The notes under the pieces were generated by a model, which worked only from the letters and a program-made list of their open reading frames with translations, was not told the DNA's origin and made no database searches. Below are positions 9,901-17,500 of a stretch of 23,577 nucleotides of DNA, in pieces; within the stretch, counting starts at the first letter, position 1, and each line of letters opens with the position of its first letter. The translations under genes were made by a program, and so were the position numbers. Origin of the DNA: Priapulus caudatus (Eukaryota > Priapulida > Priapulimorpha > Priapulimorphida > Priapulidae); assembly GCF_000485595.1 (NCBI RefSeq), contig NW_014578346.1, forward strand, positions 89,339-112,915. The letters run 5' to 3'.

Positions 9901-11250
9901 GGATTATGGTGATGGTTAGGGCTAGGATTAGGATTATGGTTAGGGTTAAGATCAGGGTCATGGTAAGGGCCATAATCAGGTTCAGGGTAATGGTTAAAGT
10001 TAGGATTAGGGTTAGAAATAAGGCTAACGTCAAGGTTAATGTAAGGGTTGAAATTAGGGTTCAGGTTAGGTTTAGGGTTAGGGTTATGGTTAAGGTCAGG
10101 CTCAGTCTCATGGACAGTCATGGTCATGATCAGGGTCATGCTTAGGGTTAGGGTTAGCATTAGGGTCAAGGTCAGGGTTAGGGTTAGCATTAGGGTCAAA
10201 GTCAGGGTCAGGTTAACAACGATAATGATTTACGTGCCAACGACACCCACCGACGTCTGACCCTCCCTGTCGCTCGGTCATCCACTGTCCGGACGTCCAG
10301 AACCTTGCCGGGTCGCGCGACGTCAGCCTCTCGAACGCTCGCTCGAGCGACGCCGGCCGCCCCGCCGTCTCCACGAGCTTAGCGGCGCCATCTGTCATCG
10401 CGAGCGGGCAGCTGTAGAGTCCGGACGACGGCGCGTACAGGTAGAGCTTCGCGAGCTGGTGAAGCCTGCTCCACGCGCCGTGGCTTCGCTCGTACGCCGC
10501 CGCCACGAGACCCTCCTCCGCGGCGACAGCGTGCTGGCGCCGCCATGCCGCGCACGTGGCAACGTCGTCGGTGCGCCGCCCCCAGGCGGCATAGCGACGC
10601 AGCGAGGGAGGCTGCGTCTCGCATTCCCGGCCGAGCGCGTCGATCTCCGCGACGACGCGTCGACCGAAGCGATCGAGGTCGGCGACGACGTCGCGGTGCA
10701 CCTGCAAGTTAGTAGATACAGGTGTGTATAGGTGCAATACTGGTGTGTGCAGATGCAATACAGGTAAATACAGGTGTAATATAGGTAAAAACAGGTGCAA
10801 TACTGGTGTGTGCAGATGCAATACAGGCGTGTGCAGGTACAATACGGGTGCATGCAGGAGCAATACAGATACAGGTGTAAATACCGTAATACAGGCAAAA
10901 TTTATACAGGTGTAAGTACAGGTACGTGTAGATCTGCATAATCTACGCTCAATAGTCACCTCGGGCGGTAGAACCCGTTGAAGATATCTCTGCAGATATT
11001 GGTCATCTTTGAAAGGATTGTGCAAGGTGGGCTGCTCCTGAAAAAACGGCCCTATTCGTGCCGTAGCAAACGGAAAGCCTCCAGGTGTTTGTTTACTAAC
11101 AGCAATACTGTCGTCTGGCATTTTTACGTCACTGGTTGGCTGAGCCTCGTTTTCGACAGTAGGCGTTGATGAAGGTCCAACCGTTGTCAGCGTTTTCCAC
11201 GATTTGGTGCCATATCGCAAATAATAACGTAAAATCGAGCAGGAAAACAT
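858..11250 (-). CDS. acdh-11: AidB/ACDH-11-like acyl-CoA dehydrogenase, ten exons, 3' end incomplete
   Basis: A flavoprotein of the AidB branch of the acyl-CoA dehydrogenase family; this family uses FAD to oxidise, or in some members only bind, fatty acyl-CoAs. C. elegans ACDH-11 is the best-known animal member. Ten exons (11250-10960, 10701-10251, 9635-9493, 4412-4260, 3733-3639, 2848-2749, 2553-2413, 2004-1912, 1589-1462, 997-858) join in phase with GT-AG introns into about 578 residues. Family motifs appear in order: [10 protein letters not shown] near 238-247, YKWFTS near 268, [15 protein letters not shown] near 322-336, [12 protein letters not shown] near 384-395, [19 protein letters not shown] at 471-489, and SIWEGTTNV just after. 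By family alignment the Glu of WEG, about residue 495, is the catalytic base. The N-terminus ([18 protein letters not shown]) is Arg-rich with no acidic residue and looks like a mitochondrial presequence (inference). The start is the first ATG of the open frame. The gene is divergent from PPIL2. It looks intact, not a pseudogene. Confidence 0.92.
998..1461 (-). other. intron 9 of the dehydrogenase gene
   Basis: Contains four scattered CAACACTA copies (1275-1325) and three tandem copies of a ~13-bp GTTAAGAC unit at about 1328-1362. Nothing else stands out. Confidence 0.7.
1462..1589 (-). CDS. acdh-11: acyl-CoA dehydrogenase exon 9 (catalytic Glu)
   Basis: Acceptor CTGCAG|GTCCTC, donor GCCAG|GTAACT. 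Encodes [18 protein letters not shown]. The Glu in IWEG aligns with the catalytic base of this family, so the enzyme active site appears complete. Confidence 0.94.
1590..1911 (-). other. intron 8 of the dehydrogenase gene
   Basis: 322 bp with a short run of degenerate GATGGCA-type units (1720-1765) and an AT-rich stretch at 1770-1802. No gene seen. Confidence 0.7.
1912..2004 (-). CDS. acdh-11: acyl-CoA dehydrogenase exon 8 (GGQG motif)
   Basis: 31 codons, phase 0. Acceptor CCTAG|GCGATG, donor GCTCAG|GTATTT. Encodes [16 protein letters not shown] and [15 protein letters not shown], the second ACAD signature containing the FAD pyrophosphate-contacting GGQG loop. Confidence 0.95.
2005..2412 (-). 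other. intron 7 with a G-run cluster on the transcript strand
   Basis: 408 bp. Positions 2336-2366 are C-rich on the plus strand, giving five G-runs of three to five in the transcript about 47 nt after the exon 7 donor. An AT repeat lies at 2164-2195. Confidence 0.7.
2413..2553 (-). CDS. acdh-11: acyl-CoA dehydrogenase exon 7
   Basis: 47 codons, phase 0. Acceptor CACCAG|GTGGAG, donor AAGCAG|GTGTGT. Encodes [18 protein letters not shown] then [16 protein letters not shown], helices of the C-terminal domain. Confidence 0.93.
2626..2662. repeat. AT dinucleotide microsatellite
   Basis: A run of TA repeats inside intron 6 (2554-2748) of the dehydrogenase gene. Confidence 0.85.
2749..2848 (-). 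CDS. acdh-11: acyl-CoA dehydrogenase exon 6
   Basis: 100 bp, acceptor CACTCAG|G, donor CTTGAG|GTACTG. Encodes [17 protein letters not shown] then [16 protein letters not shown], matching the ACAD motif in which an Arg and the FGK turn contact FAD in the partner subunit (family knowledge). Confidence 0.93.
2849..3638 (-). other. intron 5 of the dehydrogenase gene
   Basis: 790 bp of A/T-rich sequence. I see no coding signal, repeat array or structured element. Confidence 0.7.
3639..3733 (-). CDS. acdh-11: acyl-CoA dehydrogenase exon 5
   Basis: A short exon with acceptor CGTAG|GTGGGC and donor CGCAG|GTGAGG. Encodes [19 protein letters not shown] followed by [13 protein letters not shown], the start of the C-terminal helical domain typical of AidB-like ACADs. 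Confidence 0.92.
3734..4259 (-). repeat. intron 4 with GA/CT microsatellite
   Basis: Positions 4072-4203 are GA-rich on the plus strand, so CT-rich in the transcript, beginning about 57 bp after the exon 4 donor. The rest of the intron is unremarkable. Confidence 0.8.
4260..4412 (-). CDS. acdh-11: acyl-CoA dehydrogenase exon 4
   Basis: 51 codons, phase 0 at both ends. Acceptor GTTAAG|AAAGGT; donor CACAAG|GTACAT. Encodes [19 protein letters not shown] and [20 protein letters not shown], the middle beta domain. It follows a 5.1-kb intron and continues exon 3 without a gap. Confidence 0.93.
4507..4650. repeat. alternating purine-pyrimidine tract (GT/GCAT type)
   Basis: Mixed GTGT, ACAT and GCAT units, including four CATG/GCAT steps in a row at about 4531-4548, then a second GCGT/GCAT block at 4625-4642. 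Such tracts can adopt Z-DNA. It lies within intron 3. Confidence 0.75.
4651..5779 (-). other. unique part of intron 3
   Basis: No recognisable gene. A G-run lies at 5093-5106. Short open frames here have no conserved features. Confidence 0.65.
5780..9492. repeat. 60-bp tandem array, about 60 units, in intron 3 of the dehydrogenase gene
   Basis: Units repeat exactly every 60 bp in the cleanest part (6485-6760: for example AGAGCTAGC at 6541 and 6601). Each contains GAGCTAGCCTTCCCACCTG followed by a CT-rich half ending in CCGCAT. Copies elsewhere carry many substitutions and 1-3 base indels. On the transcript strand two of three frames are open, one giving [20 protein letters not shown] per unit, which produces many false open frames. 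The array runs right up to the exon 3 donor, and each unit has CAG|GTGGGAAGGCTAGCT, close to the real junction. A G-rich insertion interrupts it at 6030-6095. Some indels may be long-read error. Confidence 0.93.
9493..9635 (-). CDS. acdh-11: acyl-CoA dehydrogenase exon 3
   Basis: 47 codons plus two bases. Acceptor TTCGCAG gives [17 protein letters not shown], as expected for the family. Contains [17 protein letters not shown], a beta-domain strand region near FAD. Donor AAGCAG|GTGAGA is the junction that the adjacent 60-bp array resembles. Confidence 0.93.
9690..10215 (+). repeat. degenerate TTAGGG-like repeat filling intron 2
   Basis: Many GGTTAGGG, GGTTATGG, GGTCAGGG and GATTAGGG variants on the plus strand, about 525 bp. 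It resembles interstitial telomeric repeat but is strongly diverged, with no long perfect (TTAGGG)n block. A few exact TTAGGGTTAGGG stretches remain (near 10075 and 10143). Confidence 0.85.
10251..10701 (-). CDS. acdh-11: acyl-CoA dehydrogenase exon 2
   Basis: The longest exon (451 bp). Acceptor TTGCAG|GTGCAC is preceded by a CTAAC branch-like motif; donor GTCG|GTGGGT is in phase 1. It is GC-rich and encodes the N-terminal helical domain, ending in [10 protein letters not shown], the AidB counterpart of the ACAD signature that contacts FAD and substrate. Confidence 0.93.
10720..10900. repeat. 21-bp minisatellite in intron 1 of the dehydrogenase gene
   Basis: About eight units near 21 bp, such as GGTGTGTGCAGATGCAATAC, with variation. 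On the transcript strand each unit reads as seven codons of the VLHLHTP type, so the whole 258-bp intron stays open in the frame of the flanking exons. Confidence 0.8.
10960..11250 (-). CDS. acdh-11: acyl-CoA dehydrogenase exon 1 (N-terminus)
   Basis: Encodes about 97 residues ending RVLPPE. The Arg-rich start resembles a mitochondrial targeting peptide. The [17 protein letters not shown] stretch matches the N-terminal lid region of AidB-like proteins. The donor is chosen as GAG|GTGACT because it gives phase 0 and joins LPPE directly to [13 protein letters not shown] of exon 2. A 5' UTR exon cannot be excluded. Confidence 0.85.
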
Positions 11251-11522
11251 ATTCTTTCGCTACTGAAAGAAGAAGCTTTCCTTTTGCTGTGTCGCTTGCG
11301 ATGGAAACGCCTCTAGTAGTAGGAATTAATATTTAGACTGACACCTCACAAGCCGTGGCTGCCTTCTAAAATGTTTTCAGTATGAAAAAAGGTTTGTGTA
11401 GTCAGTCTAGACCAAAACATCGTAGTTCTAGATTTTCTCACTACGTAGCAGCACTAACAAGCGGTGGCGTTTTGTTGTTTATATTTTGTATAAATCTCTG
11501 TATATATTATAATTTCGTGGAA
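11251..11522. promoter_or_regulatory. shared bidirectional promoter region between the two genes
   Basis: Only 272 bp separate the start codon of the dehydrogenase (minus) from that of PPIL2 (plus), so both core promoters and 5' UTRs must lie here or overlap the genes. An A/T-rich TATA-like run lies at about 11479-11513, just before the PPIL2 ATG. A 9-bp perfect inverted repeat (TAGACTGAC at 11334 and GTCAGTCTA at 11401) is present. No CCAAT box or CpG island is evident. The promoter role is inferred from position. Confidence 0.65.
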
Positions 11523-11554
11523 ATGGGGAAGAAACAACATCAATCGGATAAGTT
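11523..11554 (+). CDS. PPIL2: PPIL2 exon 1
   Basis: Ten codons plus two bases: MGKKQHQSDK and the start of a Leu codon, with donor TT|GTATGT. The match to the conserved PPIL2 N-terminus and in-phase joining to exon 2 (giving KLYLTTKEW) fix the start. It is too short to be found without homology. Confidence 0.9.
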
Positions 11555-14500
11555 GTATGTTTAAGCGCGTATTTTACCATGTTTACTTTGAGTTCGAATG
11601 AAGTAATACACGACTCGAGTAAAGTTGCCATGGCATACGCATTATTCCTAGGCCTTATTCGCACTGGCACTTAAATTCTTAATTGCCACTGGCTACCACT
11701 GGCAGCAAGATCAAGCCCGCACGTACAGCACACACGCGGCGCCATTGACTATATATATACAACAATGTATATATATAGTTGTATATATATAGTCATAGGC
11801 GGCTGCGTGTGTGCGGTACGTGCGCTTGAGTCTTGCGTGCAGTGCCGCGGATACGCGTCCGGAACCCCCCCCCCTCCTCTCTCTGCTCTCTCTCTCTCTC
11901 AACTTACTCTTTGGGCACATAGCCACACACCAACGCCACACGCGCCGCCAGCGCGCACAGCTACTCTCGTCAATCGCCTCTCAATCCTCTCTCTCCTCTC
12001 TGCACAGCAACACAGCACAGCTCTTCGTCTCTCTCTCGTCACACGACAGCACTCGATGCCGCCCACCTCTCGGATGCTCCTCTCCATCTCTCTCTCTCTC
12101 TCTCATCTCTCGTCCCTATCCTCATCCTCTCTCTCGGCTCTCTCTCGATCTACCTATCTCTCTCCGTCCGCTCTCGTCTCTCACTCCCTCCCACATCCCT
12201 CCAATCTCTCCTCTCTCTCTCTTCCTCTCTGACCTCTCTCTCTCTCTCTCGGTACTCGTCCTCGTCTCTCGTCCCGATCACATCACCGAGACGAAGTTCG
12301 TAGAGGCGAAGGAGAGATCAGACGCGGCAGACGAGCCGCGGCGAGTGGACGGGAAGGGCGTAGAGCGGCGTGAGTGGTACGGGTCGGGCGGACGACAGGC
12401 GGCCAGTGAGCAAGTTCGTTCGACCGACGCGGCAGAGGCCTGCTTGGACCGAACGTGACCTCTCGGCGTCCAGTTCGGCTTTCCCCCGGGCGGTGTGGGT
12501 CAGGGGCCACACCTCTCTGAGCGCCTCTCTCTCGCTCTCTCTCTCACCACACAGTCTGAGCGCGGGATGAGACAGGGGTGCCACACACCTGTCGCGTACT
12601 CTGCAGCGCTCTCTCTGAGTCCTTCCACTCTCTGCCTCACCACACACACGGCAATCAGCAGAGCGTCCGCATTGCGGCAATCATGCCGTGACGTGTCAGC
12701 ACTAGCTCACTGTGTGAGATCGATGTCACGACTGCGTAAGCCACAGGCCTAACTATAAACATGTCCACACATGTCAGCACAGTGACATCCACGATGGAGT
12801 GGACTGATATGTATCACATTATCATGATCATGTCCATATCTGATTCGTAGTCCCAATGAGAAGAACCACTGCTAAATACTATAGTATGGCGCCCACCCCG
12901 TAAGTAGTGCACCACCGATGTTAGTTAGCACATATGCAAAAACACATTGCAGGTTCCCAAACTATCTAAGTATCTTTGATCCAAGTTATGTAGTCAGTTC
13001 AGCGTCTAAAAATCGAGGAGGCAACCTTTGAAAATCCCGGCGCAAGCGCAGAGATAGAATTAAATATCGTGGGCTTACATAATATAATTTTTCTAAACTA
13101 GTCAGTGTATCACATTTTATTATGCGTTCTGAAACTACTGGATAGATTGCAGCCAAACCTATACATTGTTTTGAACAGGGTCTAAGGTAGCGATGCAGCG
13201 GGAAATCGGCGAAAAAACAATCGGTTAGGAAACATTTGCGCAGATACCGTGAGGGGGGCGGAGGCGCCCACCGGAGGGCCCGCGGGCGCCGGCTCGCAGC
13301 GGGCATCCGCGGGGGGGGGGCGCCGCCCTATTTTCGGATTTGTTCAACATGGCCGACCATACAGAATACCGATCATTGGCCGGCGGCGGGGGCGCCGTCC
13401 CACTGCGTGCGCGGCGCGTCTAATCGACACCCGGGGCCGCCCGGGGGCTAAAAACTTTTTTAAATATGCTCAGATCCTATGTTGCAGGGACAAGAATGCC
13501 ATTGGTTACGATAACCGAGACGTTGCTAACGTGCAAATCACTCTGGCGGTATTTTTTCGAGGAAATATTGTTATGAAGACAAAACAAAATGCCATTAATG
13601 AGTTAGCATATATCGCGTTCTTGCAAGTCAATTAAAGCGCCAGCACCCGCGTTAGGTTGCGTAATCAGATCGAGCTTCTGATCTATTCAGATCAAAAGAG
13701 ATGGAGAAACAGAGCCACATCCACAGTTGGGGCAGGGTTCAAATCACTCGGTCACTGGCCATGTCTGACCCCGTCGCGTATTACCAACGCTGGCTGCCAG
13801 AGACTGGCACATAAGGCCTATCATGCTGCGCGGATTCTGGCAAGCATCGAATTTGAAGACTTGTCGTCTGGTGGAGAGATACCACGAGCAGTGACTTCTT
13901 CGAGGCATCGCACATGTAGCAACAGTTACTAGGGAGTCGAAGGAGACTTGATCTGTAAAGAAGCAAGTATGTCCGCCAGATCGGTGGTGAGCTACATGCT
14001 GTGATGGCCTGGCGCTGGAGGGAGCTTGGGAGACGTCCATTAGAAAGACTCAGATAGTATTGAGTGCGCGTGTCCACACGTCTGGAGCAGTATATCGCGC
14101 GGCGACGAGACGCGAGGGGGGGGGGCGGGGGGCGGGGCACTGGGGGGAGGCGGCGGGGGCGGGGGGGGGGCGCCTGCACGTGGCGGGGCTGCCCGGGGGG
14201 GCCGGATTGGGCGGGAACGGGAGCGGAAGGCCGGGGCACGACGGCCAGGCAGCGCCAGGAAGCTCCCTGCAAGTCAGCGCGGGACAGCCGCGGAGGCCGG
14301 CCTGCGCGGACCCGACTAGCGCGCCGATCTCAACTGAGGACAAGAGCCAAGCGCCCTCGGCCGGCGCGAGCGAGAGCGAGCGCCGTCGTAGGTGCTCTCA
14401 GTAGATTGCACTTGTTCTGGAAAGTTCTTCGACAGAGACAGAGCCCACAGCAGCGTTAAAGCCATCGCTGGCGTCGGAGGAGGAGCAGGCAGCATAAGGA

Positions 14501-17500
14501 TGTCACAGCCGAGGAGAGAGGAGTCCTAGAGAACGCGAACGCCGTCTGTGCAAAATGTCAGGCGAAAACGCTCGCCACCAGTAAACCTGCAAATCCCGAA
14601 AGCGGGACAAGGACCAATGACGATCGTATACGCTTACAGTAACCCTTCTCACTAAACTGCGTACGTCATTCAACCCAGCTAAAATGGGAAAGCGCAGAAA
14701 TCCCTTCAGATGCATATGTGTCAAAGTCTTTGATGAACTACATCCACCGGGTTGAAATCCATCTTGCTGCACTTTGTTGAGGCATCCAGGAATTTCCAAT
14801 CTGTTCTCCACCGCCCTTCAAGCTGGCGGAGGCACTAAGCAAGTTTATCCTCGCCAGTGGACTCGCAGATAAATAATACAAGCGCCTCAGTTGCCCACGT
14901 TAAGCTCCCGCAAAGGACTTTGCATCAGTGAAGAGAAGCCATCCAAGAAAACCTGAGTAAACTACAAGAACGGAAAACATATGCTGTGACCAGAGTACGA
15001 TCCCATTTGTCTCGATTGGAGCAGTATTAACTGCATAGTAATGCAACTCAAGCAGGATGACTGAAAGATACCATTGAATCGGTATAAATTGGCAATTTCC
15101 AATAATAGGCCCAACGCTCGTGTCGAAACGGGTCTTCTTGGCACTGCGGCCTGAAGATGTGACGGTTCCTTCCAGCTGAATTCATAGGGCCAATTGCAAT
15201 TTGCTGTAACACAAGCCAAACAATACAGCTCATGATGCAAGTACCAAGTGCTGTTGAGAAAAGCGCATTGGCGACAACGTTGAGGTTTGCGCATAAAGCC
15301 TGATAGTTACGAGTCAGCGGCATTCCTTCGAGCTGCTGAGTGACGGCATCACGCGCTCTACAACTGTCATCAGCAGCATACCATAGTGTCGCGCACAAGC
15401 GAGAGTGTTCTCACAATCCTGAATATCGATCGACACTGGGCAGAAGCTAGTATGTGGGATTACTGCAGAACGCTATTAACTGGAGAGTCAGCTTGGGCAG
15501 CAGTCAAGACAGCAGCAACAAGGACAGGATGTAACATGTCAGGGAAACAACGAACAAACGGTAAATGAACCGTGACACAAGTCAGTAGGAATCTAGAAAC
15601 TGAAAGATCTTTACGGTCGATTGAGGTACTAAAGCCAGATCAAATCGGTCGTGACATCGGACAGAAGCATGGCGATTGGGAACGCTACTTACTGAGTTCC
15701 ACTCATTGCACCCCCAGAGCTACTGTTTGCACCCGATCGGTTGTCGACTTCGCCTACCGCGATGACTGACAAGTGCAAAGCCTCTACGCATAGCCTTTGA
15801 ACAACTTTGGTAATAATCGACAGAAATTCATGCTGATTGACAGCAAGCAGCAGAACAGCAACAGAACAGGCTAATGATATTGCTGATTACAGGAACGCCA
15901 TCTACGATCACCAAATCTATGAAATGCTGTTGGTTCGATCCGGAATGGTGGCTCCGTGGCGCGCAAGATGACAAAGAAACAGCGACAAATCACACAGAGT
16001 CAAAGATCTCGGTCCAGGCATTTCAAACGACCACCGATTATGAACATGACGCAGGACTCGACGTGATTATCTCGTATTTCGACACATAGCAAGGCCAGAC
16101 TCATAAAGCAGAAAACCACAGAGAGGAGAACCGACGACAAATCTGAAAGGCAAGACCGCGCTGTTCAATACCAGATTTGCAGATATAAACAGAACATCAA
16201 CACATAGCCAATGGGGCCTCGCTCGCTACTCATCGAAAAGACGAAAGCTGATATGAACGATACCTTTGGCGATGTGATGCAGGCGCAAGCACTGGGATAG
16301 GTAACGCAAACCCCCTAAGGATTAAGAGACATCGACACGTGCAGCGAGCGAGGCGATAAACTAGAATTCGACTGAGAGCCAGACATGGCACTGTGGACGA
16401 CCACACAACCCACTGCAATATACGAGATGTGAGACTCCGGGACACTCAAGATCTGTCTATCTCATTATTCTTTTTCGGCTATCCTCGAACTTTATCGTTT
16501 TTCAGAATCAGCAGGTCTAGCCTTATGCATACTCCACTCTTCAGATTACATTACGATCTCTAGTGTCTCGGCTGTGCCTATTGCTCTTTTATTTTGAGCC
16601 ACCTGTGAGATCTCTGCAAATACACCACTGCGGATGGCGCCATGTGGACCGCAAGGTATGATGGAGGTAGGGCCATCTGGAGAGCCGCTTAGAAAAGACA
16701 ATTAAGGCACAGCAGCATACCTGTATTCCCACTCATTCACTTGGGGCAAGACAAATGCCCGGGTCGACTCTCAGGAGTCCAGGTACAGAGAGAAATGGGC
16801 TTCAACACAATACTCCAGGCTGTAAAGAAAACATCAGTCAAAGCAACTACAACTCCCACGGAAAGAGCAACGATGCTAGACGCAGGAGGGTGAAAGCACA
16901 TAATTGGGCGCCAGCTTTGTATCTCTAGAGCCGTACTGGCGTGCAACAGTAATTCCAGGATCGGGCACAAGTACCCCTACCTACAGTATGCAATCTGTTT
17001 GCCAAACCATCGCGCAAGGAAAGTACAAGTTGCCTGCCAACAACTGTGCCCTGAGGAGCATAATCGATACGTTGCGGAGTACACGAGTAGGAGTTTGGTG
17101 ACCAGCCACCGTCATGTGCAAAACATGATTGTTTGGACCACTGCAAGACATGGCTACCAATCAGGACGCAAGTGCACAACTACCTAATGCACCACACAAA
17201 GGTTCTAACCCCCAGCTACGCCACAGCTATGGTCGAGTTAGCAGATGTCATTGCTAAAGCTCACCATTCTCTTCACGTCCTAGAAGTGCGTATCGTAGAA
17301 GGAAATGAACTAAAATTGCACCGACCTTGCTTGTGCTGAAAACGATCGTAAAACGATCGTGACATGTATGTCGGCTATGACACGACCAGGACAGTGAAAG
17401 ATGAAGAGCTCCTAAAGGCCATAATTCTGTAAACAGTGTATGTATTTACATGACTAGCCAAAGTGTATGTTGCTGTCGTTTACTAGCTATACGGTTGTCA

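Noticed and set aside
9690-10215. Chromosome end
   Set aside because: TTAGGG units are highly degenerate and lie inside an intron with intact coding exons on both sides.
10213-11250. A single 345-residue gene on the minus strand
   Set aside because: It is exon 1, a repeat-filled intron and exon 2 read together. Homology joins LPPE directly to VHRDVV, and good splice signals bound the 258-bp intron. Retention remains listed as a finding.
11811-12458. 215-residue open frame
   Set aside because: Low-complexity Ser/Leu from CT repeat followed by an unrelated GC-rich tail, with no conserved domain.
13730-13760. tRNA-like B box (GGGTTCAAATCA)
   Set aside because: No A box at the right distance and no acceptor stem pairing around it.
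14060-14459. Overlapping open frames on both strands in a GC-rich block
   Set aside because: Gly/Arg- and Pro-rich translations of G-runs; open in several frames at once, as expected from GC content.
15048-15398. 116-residue minus-strand frame and an overlapping 110-residue one as a possible transposase fragment
   Set aside because: I find no catalytic motif or zinc-binding pattern with family spacing, and neighbouring sequence in the same frame is full of stops.
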